A stretch of DNA of 64,000 bases from Desmodus rotundus. Taxonomy: Eukaryota > Chordata > Mammalia > Chiroptera > Phyllostomidae. Of the stretch, positions 10,076-21,624 are shown one piece after another. The notes under the pieces were generated by a model that was not told where the DNA came from, searched no databases, and was given only the letters and a program-made list of their open reading frames with translations. Both the position numbers and the translations under genes were made by a program. Within the stretch, counting starts at the first letter, position 1; every line of letters begins with the position of its first letter. The stretch spans positions 54,184,022-54,248,021 of the forward strand of contig NC_071396.1 in the NCBI RefSeq assembly GCF_022682495.2, in the 5' to 3' direction.

Positions 10076-11769
10076 GGAAAGTGAACAGATTGGCAGAAGA
10101 AGGGCATGAAAGTGGGAGTGGGTAGGCAATGTGTGCAGAGACTCAGCAATGAGCCAGACATTCTCTAATTCAACCCACTAAGCTCACTTCCCCATTCTTG
10201 TCTCCTCACAATCATTCCAGATGCCCTGGACTCTAAACAATGAAATTAGGGGCTCTATCATGATGAGACACATACATAAACATATGTGCACACACAGAGA
10301 GAAACCGTAACACATCCCAACCTGTACTTAAGGACTTAGAATTTGATACTAACTAAGCCAGATAGTATTTTGCCTAAGCTCATCTCTAGCCAGCCAGTGA
10401 GCCCTTGTGAAAGCTGGCATAAAGTAAATTTCAGCATTAGTAATGTTAGTCATTCATTGGTCCATTGTGCTAGGTGCCACCCCCATTTACAGAAACAGTT
10501 ACAGCAGTTTCCTGTTTCATTAGGCAAACAATCAACAGAATTTGTTGACTGTTTACTCCATCCTAATACTGTGCTGGTTCTTTTGTTCTTCTGGAGAAGA
10601 GGCGGACATTGGGAGAATCTTAACTGCCCATAAATGTGCTATGCGGAAGTGATGAATGCAGCAAGTACTGACTGGGACCAGGGAAACAGAATGCCTGCTC
10701 TCTTGCCACTTTTTCCAAAATAGTGCACCATGCCTTACAAGCAAGTGTTTTACCCATGAGCCCTGATTATTTCAAATGGGTAGTATTTCTTTTTATTTTT
10801 CATTTTAAATATTTTCATTGGTCTTCAACACTCAACTTATAGTAGAAATGAGTGCATATAATTGCTAGACAAAAAGGATGCAAATTTCACCTAACTTAGG
10901 AGAGGATGTTTAGGCACTATTCATGAGACTTATTTGGGATCTACGTAGGGCAGGGTGTAAGCATGTGTGGGACTGAAGAGGACTAGGCCAGTTGGAACTG
11001 CAGTACACAGTCGCCCTAGGACAAGGTCACACCGACTTATCGCTTCCATTAACTTCAATTATGTAGAGTCTTTGCTGTCAACAACTGGCACTGCTACACC
11101 CAGTTTTTAAAGCTGAGATCTCAAATGCAGTTAAATCACGGGACATTTCAACAGAGCATTGTCAATGCAGGAGTGGTGAATGGAATACTAATTTCAAGTG
11201 AAATGGGAAACCCACAGAGGCTCTATCTAGAGTTGGAAGAAATTTTACAGGACATTTGTCCAACCCTATGCAATGTCTCCTGTAGCACATTATTCAGTTC
11301 TTATTGTCAAAGCGAGTGGAAACTTTTGGTCCTTCCGTTATCTGTGCAATTGTTTTCCCTGCGCTCTGCTGAAGAGTATCTTCATAACAATACCTGTCAA
11401 GTTTCCTTGGAGTCAGCTCCGGATGATGCTGGAGGCCTCAAAAAAGAACATCTTGTGTTTACTTAGAGTGTTAAACATGGCTGATACTTTTGCCATGTAG
11501 AAAACTGAGATGAAGCCATATGGCCTAGCTTGGTACTTATTAGACTTTCATTAGGAATGAATGAACACATTTATCCTCAGATTTAAAGTCAAATTAAAAC
11601 TTGAACCATTCCTGTTCAACCATTATTCAGGTGAGAGCTACCGTGCAGACTGAGTATCCTCCACATTTTCTGGACAAATCAGGCCCTAGATTGGTCATAG
11701 CAATGCAAAGGGCACTATTTCCATTGCCCAGAGCTCAGACACCCACTGATGTCCAAAACAGGGAGCATT
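10076..11769. other. Unassigned, mostly unique sequence
   Basis: Only weak traces of old repeats are visible: an antisense L2-like trace at 10520-10600, and a phrase at 11230-11275 typical of old interspersed repeats ('gttggaagaaattttacagg'). A 113-codon frame at 11125-11466 has no recognisable domain, no signal peptide and no adjoining splice structure, and is not called as a gene. Confidence 0.4.
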
Positions 11770-12145
11770 TAGGGTGAGAAAGGCTTTGAGGTCAGGCCAA
11801 CCTAAGGCGAGGGTCCAATCACTGGGCGGCCTCTTGGAGTCTCACTTCCTCACCTGAGAGTCATGTGCTTATGGTGTAGTGATACCTCTGTGCACTCAGG
11901 GTTGCGGGTCAGGTTTCAGGCTGCAGATCACTGCTTATGAAGTTGTTCCTAAACTCAGTCATCAGTTTCTCTGAGCCTCAGTGTCCTCCTCTGGAAAAGG
12001 GTCACACAATAGCAACAACCTCAAGAGGCTCTTGTGATCATTAAATTATACTAAGTGGAAAATGTATCAAAAGCAGGTAAATATGTTTTGTGTGCCCAAA
12101 GTGCCTTGCCCAGGGCTAGGCACAGAAATACTTCTTCAGTGATTG
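11770..12145 (+). repeat. MIR SINE pieces
   Basis: Two MIR-like stretches. One at about 11785-11865 contains 'aggtcaggccaacctaag' and 'gtctcacttcctcacctgag'. The other at about 11930-12145 contains 'tttctctgagcctcagtgtc', 'gtgatcattaaattatacta' and 'ccttgcccagggctaggcac'. They could be one element with an insert or two copies. Confidence 0.6.
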
Positions 12146-12249
12146 GCTTTCATACCAAATGCACCAAGGTTCTCAGCTGAGGAAGTTTATAGATTTCCAT
12201 AGATTGCTCTTGCAAATATTTTGGAGGAATGTCAATAGGAAGACATGAA

Positions 12250-12276
12250 GGGGATGGGCTGGGGGTGGGATGGGGG
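12250..12276 (+). other. Predicted G-quadruplex-forming tract
   Basis: Five G runs of at least three bases are separated by loops of 1-2 bases (GGGG-AT-GGG-CT-GGGGG-T-GGG-AT-GGGGG). The surrounding 12150-12370 sequence has no repeat I recognise, unlike the other G-rich tracts here, which belong to L1 3' ends. Confidence 0.6.
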
Positions 12277-12689
12277 TAGAGAGATCTTCACTTCTTGTGT
12301 TTCTTCTTTTCTTTGAGGAATGACTGCATATATTGGTGTCCGACTGTTGCTTTGGCATTGACAATAGCCCTTAACATTATAAATATGTAAAACCAGAGAC
12401 ATGGTGGCCTATTTTAACACCTGTGATTTTCCCAGTTCCATTAAGTAACTCCTTCAAGCTTCATCCCCCAAGAATAATGATGTAGGTTTTTTGGGACTTA
12501 TTTTCTCTGTATATTGAGAGCAGTACCTGAAAAGGATACTGGGACCATTTAGTGATAAGCAGCTCCTGATGGTCTCACCCCTCCGTTTTCCAGGCTGGTC
12601 ACACTGCCTGTGACCTCACCAGAAAAGGAGAGCTATCATGCCTCTCATCATGATGGGCAGGAGCTGGGCATCATAAGGCGGCTTGTGCT
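12277..12689. other. Unassigned sequence
   Basis: No repeat or gene recognised. Confidence 0.4.
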
Positions 12690-12925
12690 CAGGGCTGTGA
12701 CTCTAAAAATCACAATGCTGTGACTTCCAGTGTCAGCTCTGCTACTTCCCAGTGTGTGCCCTTGGGCCAGCAGCCACAGAAGCTCTTAGCTGCAGGGCCC
12801 TTATCTGTAAAACGGGGATGCCATCCCCTGGGATTGTCTGCAGATTCCCTGAGCAAATGCACGTAAGGTGTCCAAGATGTCTGGGTATCAAGGTCAACAC
12901 CTCTCAGTCATCATTATTGATGTAG
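12690..12925 (+). repeat. MIR SINE, nearly complete
   Basis: Sense landmarks in order: 'cagtgtcagctctgctactt', 'gtgtgcccttgggccag', 'gggcccttatctgtaaaacg', 'gggattgtctgcagattc' and 'acgtaaggtgtccaagatg'. Confidence 0.75.
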
Positions 12926-13138
12926 TCATTAGCTACTCTCCCAATGCAGACTTTCTGTTTAGACTGCTGAAGTAAAATGCTGTTAAACGTTATCATAATA
13001 GTGTTCTCACAACCTGATATTTTCCTTCATCCTTTCAAAGAATGATCATCTGTCTGATAGGCCCATCCGGAGATGGTAGTGTATTCATGAGAACGCAAGG
13101 AGCTTCCTGTTATGCCTGGGCAGACCTTCCCCACTCTC

Positions 13139-13185
13139 AAAACACACACACACTCACTCACTCACACACACACACACACACACAA
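13139..13185 (+). repeat. (CA)n microsatellite
   Basis: Interrupted CA/CACT dinucleotide tract of about 45 bp. Confidence 0.95.
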
Positions 13186-13469
13186 TCTCATCCCTACCTG
13201 AAAACTGCACTGGGCAAATGTTTACCGAAGGCGACTCTGCAGGGCAGAGCAGTGAGGAGCAAGTGTACGCATTTCGGCAGAAACTCTGGCGTCCACACCC
13301 TGCAGGACTACACATGAAACTGTCCCTTATGGGCCCCATCTGGTACTAATCAGCCCATTTCCGGTTTCCTGAGTGCTCGTGTACACTGTGAGCACTGTGT
13401 GCATTTATGCTTGCATAGTGTTCTCTGCATGAGTCTGCTCTTTGAAAAGAGGGCCACTTTCTTCTGTAT

Positions 13470-13665
13470 ATGCCGATGGAGGTTGAGAGCAATCAATGAC
13501 TTCGGGGTCCATTAGACCTGGGTTCAAATACCTATTCTACCCCTTACTACTGAGGTGACTGACTTCTTTCAGCTTTGCTTTTCTCACAGGTGGAAGAGGG
13601 AGTTAACGTGTATAAAGGGCTTAGCAGAGGCTTGGAATATAGTAACCACTCAAAAATAGAAACTC
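13470..13665 (+). repeat. MIR SINE, nearly complete
   Basis: Contains 'agacctgggttcaaatacct', 'ctaccccttactactgagg', 'tgacttctttcagctttgc' and 'taaagggcttagcagaggc', in MIR order. Confidence 0.8.
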
Positions 13666-15124
13666 TACCTTGACAGCCTATTTCATAAACTGGTGGTGGG
13701 CAGACCAAGAAGTGGTTATAAGAATGATTCTCTTTGGGATTTGGGAAAAGCTTCTGTGAGTTGTGATGACCTCATTCTTTGTTGTAACATATAAACCTAG
13801 AAAAAGAGAACTCCTGTCCCACCATCCTTAGCTTAAATGCACTGTATTCAAGTCCATGTAAGATAATCCAATTCTAAAGCCACTTCAGCTATTTGGAACA
13901 ATCTCATACTCTCTTAATTTTAAGAAATAACTAGTTCTTACTTTTAGACAAAACCAAGGAGGACAACTTAAATAAGTTCCTCTTAGTAAATGAATGAAAG
14001 CACAGGGGTAAACACTATTTACCCACCAGAAAAAATAAAAGAAACTCAAAAATGATATTTTAAGACATATCTGTCAGCAAATTAGATTATTTTCTTAAAT
14101 GAAATAGATGCCTTGATTTTAGATTTCACCCATTTTTATGTACTTCCCCCCAGTACCCTATTCTCCTTGTAAAATAGGCTGTGGGAGAAGCAATAAAATA
14201 TTGGTGTCAGCCCTTCTTAGCTGCTGAGAAATTTAGTGCTGTGGAAGAAGGTGAGATACATTTCCCATTGACTGACATACGGTTTTTCTGAAATATTTAG
14301 TGGTCATATGTGAATATGAAGAACATACAATTGAAATTTCAATTAATGTCCAAATATTGTCCTATCCATCCTTTTCCCCCTAGGTTCTTTACAGCCGGGC
14401 CCAGGTTAGAGAGCCAGGTTTCTGAGCAGAGGTGGTCTGAGAATCATGGAGGCTCTGAGCTCAAAGATCAGAGTCCTCTGGACAGACTCGAATTATTCCC
14501 GTGACCGTTCACATGTGGGGCATTATGGATTCAGAATGCTGAAGCAAACTGTGAGCCACCTCCAGGCACACGCGCACACGTGGGCTCACATGCCATTTTG
14601 GACTGGGTTCCACAAAGAGTTGCTCACTGATGCATCTCCAGACTTCTAAGTTACAGAGTCTGTAGGTTAAGAGCTTCTGCCCAGGGCTTGGGCCAGTCCC
14701 ATCCATAGGCCCAGCAATCAGGGCCCTGGCAGGCCATGTACTTTGTAAAGACTCACTCTGGCCCTTTTCTGACTTTATTTCCACAATGGGGCAGAGCGAC
14801 CACAGGGTAGGAAGATGTGCCTGGTCATGCCTGCAGTTCTAGGCTTGTCTCTGGGGACCCAGAATCCCACTATGAGAGCCTGTTACAGGCCCCACCTCAG
14901 GGTTTGCCATCTCCTGGATATACCATGTCACAGAGTTTTACCTCTGGGTGGCTCTTTTTCTTCAGTGCAGGTTAAGAGCTTGGATGGTTAGGTCAGGTTC
15001 CCACATATATAAACATAAATCCCCCCAGAGTTCAGAATGCAGATAGGTGAGGTGGAAGAAAAGGAATATAGATGGACTTTGGACCTGGGCCCTCCATTTG
15101 CACTCTTGCCCTAGACCCAGCAAA
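13666..15124. other. Unassigned, mostly unique sequence
   Basis: No repeat family or gene recognised. AT-rich to about 14350, then GC-richer to 15100. Overlapping short frames on both strands (14310-14784) carry no recognisable domain. Confidence 0.4.
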
Positions 15125-15443
15125 GGGGCAGGGCCTGACCTTTGCACATGCTGTTGCTTCTTAGCTCTTTATCCTTCTCTCTTGACTAATTCCTACTCAA
15201 CCTTCAAGCCATAGCTTGGATGTTCTTTTCCCAGAGAGGCATTCCTGGACACTCAGTCTTACTCCCAGGTTAATCACCGGTACCCTAATATTTACTTTTC
15301 ATAGCAGTTATTTAAAAGTTGAGTGATTTTTTAAAAGTGTCTTCTCTTGAAAATTATTTGTGGTTATTTGTGTAAAGTCAAGAATGTTCAATGCTACATC
15401 CTCAGCACCTAGCATGGTGCCTGGCATGTAGTGGATCCTCAAT
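15125..15443 (+). repeat. L2 LINE 3' portion
   Basis: Shows 'cagggcctgacctttgcaca', 'gctcttta', 'tttcccagagaggcattcct', 'agcacctagcatggtgcctg' and a final 'cctcaataaa', the L2 3' block order. A Ves SINE begins directly after its A-rich end. Confidence 0.75.
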
Positions 15444-15698
15444 AAAAAAATCTGTGGGTCCTGGCTGGGTGGCTCAGTTTGTTGGAGCATCATCCCATGC
15501 ACCAAAGGGTTGCGGGTTAAATCCCTGGTCAGGGCACATGCCTAGGCTGCAGGTTCCATCCCTGGTTGGGGTGCATAAGGGAGGCAACTAATCGATGTTT
15601 CTCTCACATCGTTGTTTCTCTCTCTCTCTCCCTTTCTCTCTCTCTTAAAAAAATCAATAAGCATATCCTGGGGTGAACATTAAAATAAAAATTTGTGG
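15444..15698 (+). mobile_element. Ves (bat) SINE
   Basis: The body is about 15458-15685: 'tcctggctgggtggctcagt' head, 'ccaaagggttgcgggttaaa' B-box region, 'tcagggcacatgcctagg', 'gaggcaactaatcgatgttt', CT-rich tract, then an A-rich tail. Flanks are imperfect direct repeats (aaaaaatctgtgg at left, aaaaatttgtgg at right), consistent with a target duplication at the tail of the preceding L2. Confidence 0.9.
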
Positions 15699-16374
15699 AG
15701 TGAATGAATGAATACCACCTATGGGACCTGTACTCTCCACATCCTAAGAAATGGCCCTGTTCCAGTCTTTGAAAAGGATGTTTCTTACTGCTTAACCTGG
15801 TAGGACCTACAAGCCAATATGAAGGTGTAATGGCCTTATGATCCCCATGAACTACGAGGCCATCTGGACTGGGCCCTGGCTGAGAACTGTAGGACATGCA
15901 ATAATTGCTCGAAAGGTGCCACGATGTAGTGTATGCAGGGTGCAACAGGGTAGTAAGAGAGTAAGAACAGTCACCTGGCACCATGTGTCCTTCATACTCT
16001 TGTGAGTGTTGACCGACACCGTGATGTAATCATCACAGGAACCTACTGAGTGCAAATAAAGGCAGTCCAAATCTGGCATGAAGTGTGAATAAAAAGCAGA
16101 AACTTCTTCTCCTTAATATGGCAGTCTAACTCCCGATAATATTCTGATTACAACCCATCAGCAACTGAATTATCTCCCAATGATTCAGCCCCTCTTGTTC
16201 TGATTGGAAAAATCACTGTCCATGAGAACAAGTATTGCCAATGCAAGTAAATATTGCCTACACGGTGTGGTACCAACCAACTGGCAGAAGTTAGGCTAGA
16301 TTTTCCAAAGATAGTGTAGTAAGTTCAAGGCTTTCTGTTGTGGAATCATGGAGAGAAGTTGAATCATCAGAGTG
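15699..16374. other. Unassigned sequence
   Basis: No repeat or gene recognised. Confidence 0.4.
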
Positions 16375-16640
16375 AGAACATGTGCATTAATAGTTATAGT
16401 TACTATTTGTCAAATGTTTGCTCTGTACCTGGCTCCCTGTGGAGTGCTTTATGTTCATGTTCTCATCTAAGTTTTATAAAACCCTAAGAGATGAGTATTA
16501 TCCCCTTTTACAAATGAGGGAAGAGAAACTCTAAAATGTTAGGTAGCTCGTCCAAGGTCACTAAGTAGCAAAGGCACATTGTAAACCTATGTTTTTGACT
16601 CCAGTTGTTTTTTCTTGAGTATTTTACCTTGTACTACCTA
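16375..16640 (-). repeat. MIR SINE, antisense
   Basis: Antisense MIR: 'ctctgtacctggctccctgt', 'tgctttatgttcatgttctc', 'gagatgagtattatcccctt', 'ttacaaatgagggaagaga' and 'tcgtccaaggtcactaagta'. About 300 bp of unassigned sequence follows to 16954. Confidence 0.8.
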
Positions 16641-16954
16641 GTATATAAAATCTCTCTATATAACGAAGAGATAGCTTCCAGGCCAGTCTTAAGGAGTAAA
16701 GCTAGACTGAGACAATCTCCAGCAGGTACCTAATGCTGTTTCTGTTTCCCACATCAGACACCAAGGGAGACATTCATTGCAACACTGTCTTGCTCCTTGC
16801 CCATCTTCCATTATGTCAGCTCAAAAGGCTAAGACCAGGCTTCATTGTCTGCTGCTGCCTAACCAGCTATCCCAACACAGTGGATCAGGTCTCTGAGTAG
16901 AATGTGTTTGGGTGGATTGCTTCTTCTTCAAAATTTAATGCTTTATTTTCTAAA

Positions 16955-17909
16955 TAGGTTTTAATTTTTTCCAGCTTTATTGACGTAAAAGTGACAAATA
17001 AAAATTGTATGTATTTAAAGTGCACGACACGACTTGATCTGTGTACACACTGTGATTGCCACAATTGAGCTAACGAACATAGTCGTTGCCTCACACAGTT
17101 GCTGCTTCTGTGTGTATGTGGCGAGAACACTTAAGATCTACTCTCTCAGCAATTTTCACTTATATAACCCAGTATAACTAACTATAGCCACCATGCTGTA
17201 CCTTAGATCCCTCACTCAGAGCTTATTCACTATAAAACTGGAAGATTGTACCCTTTGACCATTTTCCCCATTCCTTCTCAGTCCCTAGAAACGACAGCTT
17301 CTGTGAGTTTGACTATTTTAGATTCTGCATTTAAGTGATATCATAAAGTATTTGACTTTCTGTGTCTGGCTTATTTTACTTAATATAATGACTTCTAGTT
17401 TCACCCATGTTATCACAAATGGTAGGATTTCCTCCTTTTTTATGGCTGAATAATGTTTCATTATATATGAATACCACATTATGTTTGTTAATTCATTCAT
17501 TGATGGACATTTAGGTCATCTCTGTATCTTGGCTATTGTGAACGATGCTACAATAAACATGGGAGTGCAATACCTTTTTAAAATACTGATTTTGTTTCCT
17601 TTGGTTGTATATCCAAAAGTTGTATTGCTGGATCGTATGGTGGTTCTTCCTATAAGGAACTTCCATACTCTGTTTCCATAATGGCCGTGCTGATCCCTAT
17701 TCCCAAGGACAGTGTACAAGAGTTCCCATTCTCCACACCCTTGCCTACACTGTCATCTTGTCTTCCTGACAAAAGCCATTTGAATGGTATGAGGTGATAT
17801 GTCACTGTGGTTTTGACTTGCATTTCCCTGAAGATCAAGGGTGTTGAGCACCTTTTCATATACCTGTTGGCCATTTGTATGTATTGTTTGGAAAAATATC
17901 TACTCCGAT
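16955..17909 (-). repeat. Old L1 (L1MA/L1MB-like), 3' part, split by HAL1
   Basis: The plus strand is the reverse complement of L1 3' UTR and ORF2 C-terminus: 'ttttccagctttattgac', 'actgtgattgccacaattga', 'aagatctactctctcagcaa', 'tgctgtaccttagatccc', 'tatggctgaataatgtttc' and 'cttggctattgtgaacgatg'. Antisense frames here translate to segments resembling the ORF2 C-terminus (the MKHYSAIKKEE and [17 protein letters not shown] regions). The remainder of the same copy resumes at 19890, beyond the HAL1 insertion. Confidence 0.85.
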
Positions 17910-19889
17910 CCTTTGCCCATTTTAATTTTTTGGTATTTATTTATTTGTTATTTATTTATTTGTAATATATTTCATTGATTATGCTATTACAGTTGTCCCA
18001 TTTCCCCCCTTCACTCCACTCCATCCTGCTCACCCCCTCCCTCCCACATCCCCCCCCCTATAGTTCATGTCCATGGGTAATACTTATAAGTTCTTTGGCT
18101 TTTACATTTCCTATATATTCTTACCCTCCCTCTGCCTATTTTTTACCTACTATTTATGCTACTTATTCTCTGTACCTTTTCCCCCTCTCCCCCCCTCCCA
18201 CTCCTCTGTTGATAACCCTCCATGTGATCTCCATTTCTGTGGTTCTGTTCCTGTTCTAGTTGTTTGCTTAGTTTGCTTTGGTTTTGGTTTTAGGTGTGGT
18301 TGTTAATAACTGTGCACTTGCTGTCATTTTACTGTTCATATTTTTTATCTTCTTTTTCTTAGATTACATTTCATATAATAAGGGTTTGGTGATGATGAAC
18401 TCCTTGAACTTGACATTATCTGAGAAGCACTTTATCTGCCCTTCCATTCTAAATGAAAGCTTTGCTGGAGAGAGCAATTTTGGATGTAGGTCGTTGCCTT
18501 TCATGACTTGGAATACTTCTTTCCAGGCCCTTCTTGCCTGTAAGGTCTCTTTTGAGATATCAACTGACAGTCTTATGGGAACTCCTTTGTAGGTAACTGT
18601 GTCCTTTTCTCTTGCTGCTTCTAAGATTCTCTCCTTCTGTTTCATCTTGGGTAATATAATGATGATGAACCTTGGTGTGTTCTTCCCTGGGTCCAGCTTC
18701 TTTGGGACTCTCTGAGCTTCCTGGACTTCCTGGACGTCTATTTCCTTTGACAGATTGGGGAAGTTCACCTTAATTATTTGTTCTAGTAAGTTTTCAATTT
18801 CTTGTTCTTCCTCTTCTCCTTCTGGCACCCCTATGATTTGGATGTTGGAATGTTTAAAGATGTCCTGGAGGTTCCTAAGCCTCTCCTCATTATTTTGAAT
18901 TCTTATTTCTTATTCTTTTCTGGTTGGGTGTTTCTTTCTTCCTTCTGGTCCACACTGTTGATTTTAGTCTCAGGTTTCTTCGCATCACTATTGGTTCCCT
19001 GTACATTTTCCTTTGTTTCTCTTAGCATAGCCTTCATTTTTTCATCTAATTTGCGACCAAATTCAACCAATTCTGTGAGCTTCCTGATTACCAGTGTTTT
19101 GAACTGTGCATCTGATAGGTTGGCTATCTCTTTGTCGTTTAGTTGTATTTTTTCTGGAACTTTGATCTGTTCTTTCACTTGGCCATTTTTTTTTTTGTCT
19201 TGATGTGCCTGTTACATAGTAAGGGGCGGGGAGTTAGGTATTCACCAGGGTGGGGTAATGCTCATAGCTGCACTGTGACGCTGTATGTGGGGGAGGGGTC
19301 CAAGACGGAGCAATGGTGCTTGCTCCACTCTCTGCCGGTTTTCAGTCACTCCGCTACCCACAATCAAATTGGGCCCTTCTGGTGCTGCTTCCCAAGTGGG
19401 TGGGTTTGTGTATGTTCTAGGCCCCTTTGGGTCTCTCCAATGACCTCTCCCGTGAGGCTGGGAGTTTATCCTGCTGCCTCCTAAACCTCCACAGGTGTTT
19501 TCAATAAATGGTTTGAGGCTTTATTTCCCTGAGCTGGAACTCTGGGTTGCACAGTCTGTCACCTGGTTCACCAGCTGTTGTCTCTCCAGCCAGCTGCAGC
19601 TTTGCCCACCCCACTCCACAATCTGCCACCTTGCTGGGTCTGCCAGCTGCTACCTTGCCATGAGTCCTCTCTGCCCAGCTGCCCATTTCCACCCCTCCTA
19701 CCAGTCTGGATGAATGTTTCTTCTTTATCTCCTTGGTTATTGGACTTCCATACAGTTCGATTTTCTGTCATTTCTGGTTGTTTTTTGTTTTTAAATTGTT
19801 GTTGTCCTTCTTTTGGTTGTGTGAGGAGGCACAGTGTGTCTACCTACACCTTCATCTTGGCTGGAAATCTCTACCTTTGCCCATTTTAA
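17910..19889 (-). mobile_element. HAL1 (half-L1) retrotransposon, apparently full length, with 16-bp target duplication
   Basis: Perfect 16-bp direct repeats, cctttgcccattttaa, lie at 17910-17925 and 19874-19889 and bracket a 1948-bp body (17926-19873). The two outer L1 halves join in register across the repeat, so this is a clean insertion. On the minus strand the body reads: a ~700-bp 5' region beginning with 'ccaagatgaagg' near 19860; a single L1 ORF1-type reading frame (19178 to 18364, one frameshift); a ~440-bp 3' UTR with C-rich (sense G-rich) tracts; and an A-rich tail with TAAA-type repeats (17926-17960). There is no ORF2. L1 relatives with ORF1 but no ORF2 are known as HAL1 and depend on L1 reverse transcriptase in trans. 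A full L1 that lost ORF2 by deletion is the alternative. Confidence 0.85.
18364..19178 (-). pseudogene. HAL1 ORF1 (L1 ORF1p-like RNA-binding protein), one frameshift
   Basis: Resembles the L1 ORF1 protein, a trimeric RNA-binding nucleic-acid chaperone. The N-terminal piece (19178-18903, 91 codons, start MKEQIKVPEK) is rich in K, E and Q with heptad-like spacing, as expected for the coiled coil. The C-terminal piece (about 18828-18364, 154 codons) carries the RRM and C-terminal domain signatures: NFPNL, TPRFIII, ILEAAREK, YKGVPIRLSVD and KETLQARRAW, then PAKLSF. These motifs align in order with human L1 ORF1p. The two frames are separated by a net one-base shift in the A-rich stretch at about 18905-18920; otherwise the intervening region is open. 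The frame ends in TAA at 18364. The copy is defective by this single lesion only, which indicates a relatively young insertion. Confidence 0.85.
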
Positions 19890-20172
19890 AAATTGGGTTG
19901 TTTTTTGCTACTGAGTTGCATGAGTTCTTTATATATTCTGGATATTAGCTCCTTATCAGATGTATGGTTTGCTAATATTTTCTCCCATTCTGTAGGTTGC
20001 CTTTTGATTCTGTTGAATATTTCTTCTGCTGTACAGAAAATTTTTAGTTTGATGTAATCCCACCTGTTTATTTTGCTTTTGTGGTCTGTGCTTTTGGTTT
20101 CATATCCAAAAAATCATTGCCATGACAAATGTCAAGTAGCTTTTCTTCTAGATGTTTAATGGTTTCAGGACT
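19890..20172 (-). repeat. Old L1, remaining 5' side of the split copy
   Basis: Continues the L1 of 16955-17909 with 'gagttctttatatattctgg', 'ttagctccttatcagatgt', 'ttctcccattctgtaggttg', 'tttagtttgatgtaatccca' and 'tcatatccaaaaaatcattg'. It stops near 20172 after 'tttcaggacttac', so the copy is 5'-truncated. Confidence 0.85.
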
Positions 20173-20189
20173 TACAAAGTGTCAGTTAG

Positions 20190-20590
20190 AGTGGCTGGGT
20201 CTCGAGGAGCCACGTCTGAGAAGGAGACTTTACTCAGGTGAGTGGAATCTCCACGCTCCTTGGTGTCACTTTCTTTCTTCATGTTTCACTATGATTTCTT
20301 ATCATCCTGGTCTTCTCCCTGTGGCCTGGGTTTCCCACAGCACAGTGGTTGTAGAATAGATGGGCTTCATACACGGTGTCAACTTCTCCTAGTGTGAGTG
20401 TTCCTCAAGCAGGTGTTCCACGAGACCTAAGTTTAAGGCTTTATTAAACCTCTCCTTGTTGGTTCCAGAATATCACTGCTGCCACATTTTATTGGTCAAA
20501 TGTCACTAAGGCCAGCTAGATGGTGAATATAGAAATGAAGAAGCTATGGCAACTATGGCGGCCAAGTTACCATACACTGTCTCTTAAAAC
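20190..20590 (+). repeat. Old interspersed repeat, family not resolved
   Basis: Phrases 'gtggctgggtctcgaggagc' and 'tgccacattttattggtcaa' plus 'gtcactaaggccagc' recur in a common old mammalian repeat whose other half begins 'tgtaacaaattaccaca'. I recognise the family by text but cannot name it reliably. Confidence 0.45.
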
Positions 20591-20699
20591 CATTCCTGCT
20601 TTATCAGCACACACCCAAATGAATATTACGAATCTTTTGCTTTTTGTTTTTCTGAGAGGACAGGTTAGAACAAAGTCCTCTTAGTAAGAAACATAACGG

Positions 20700-20930
20700 G
20701 TAAATAACATTTAATAATCATTTGCTACATACCAGACTCTGAGCTAAGTGTTCCACAAGTGCTATTTCACTTAATTCTTAAAACAATTCCTGAAGTAGGT
20801 CTGCTTATTCACAGTATTACATATGAAAAGGTGATCCTCAGAGAAGTTGAACAATTTACCTAACAGCATGCAGTACATGGAATCTCTGAGATTTGAACTC
20901 AGGTCTTCTGAACCCCAAAGTTTGTGCCCT
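20700..20930 (-). repeat. MIR SINE, antisense
   Basis: Antisense MIR: 'ctgagctaagtgttccacaa', 'ttcacttaattcttaaaaca', 'gtgatcctcagagaagttg', 'tttacctaacagcatgcag' and 'gatttgaactcaggtcttct'. It abuts the 68-bp duplicated segment at 20931. Confidence 0.75.
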
Positions 20931-20998
20931 GAGTTAGTACACAAGGTAAGAATTTATGTGGAAGGTGAGGTCATGGTCAGGATTAGACAAATTAGCAT
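20931..20998 (+). repeat. 68-bp direct duplication, upstream (donor) copy
   Basis: Identical over all 68 bases to 22439-22506, same orientation, 1508 bp apart. The left edge is gagttagtacacaaggtaag and the right edge is gacaaattagcat; flanking bases differ on both sides. Here the segment is continuous with apparently ordinary sequence, so it is the probable source; the other copy interrupts a mariner. Confidence 0.95.
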
Positions 20999-21624
20999 TT
21001 TCAGGCTGTGAGGGAGACAAGATGGCAACAACCTGCATAGAGGCAGAGAAGCAGGGTCTGGCCTGTTGGATCCTCAAAAAGTGAGAGGACTGGAATTGGA
21101 CAGATTGGCAAGAGACAAGCTCTGGAGGCATGAAACCCAGGCAGGGGAGCCTGATCCTTTGAAACAGGAAGGTCAGACAGCCCATTCACCCAAGAGAAGC
21201 CCATACACCCCAGAGAAGCCCATGCACCTAAGACTTAAGACCTCAGTTGACAGCTTTTCTTTTCTTTTACTAAGTTTCAGGGTATGATTCAGCTTGTTCA
21301 GTTCCCAGCTAAACTCACATTAAGAGTAGATGAAAAGTTCACACAAATCAATGAGTAGGGTCAAACAATGGCCCCATTTCCACTTGTGAAAAATTTCGTT
21401 CCTCCTTTTTCTCAGAAGTTGACAACACTTGGGAGAGGAGAGGGAGTTGTTAACTGGGGAGGCAATTTCTAAATCAATTTTTCATCTTTGATCCAAGTAT
21501 AAGACCTCATAAGGCAGTATCCTAGGTAACCATTTAGTTAGCTGATCTTTTATAAAGTTCAAGATGAAACAGGGTTGACCCATGACTTCACAATATAAAG
21601 TTTTATTCCTTGAGTAAATAAAGG
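20999..21624. other. Unassigned sequence
   Basis: No repeat or gene recognised. A small imperfect tandem repeat is visible at 21186-21230 ('aagagaagcccata' and 'cagagaagcccatg'). Confidence 0.45.

Noticed and set aside
11125..11466. 113-codon open frame as a possible gene
   Set aside because: No domain, no conserved motif and no splice or promoter context. Length is within chance for 64 kb in six frames.
17926..19873. Endogenous retrovirus or LTR element
   Set aside because: No LTRs, primer-binding site or gag/pol motifs; the 16-bp target duplication, A-rich tail and L1 ORF1 motifs fit HAL1.
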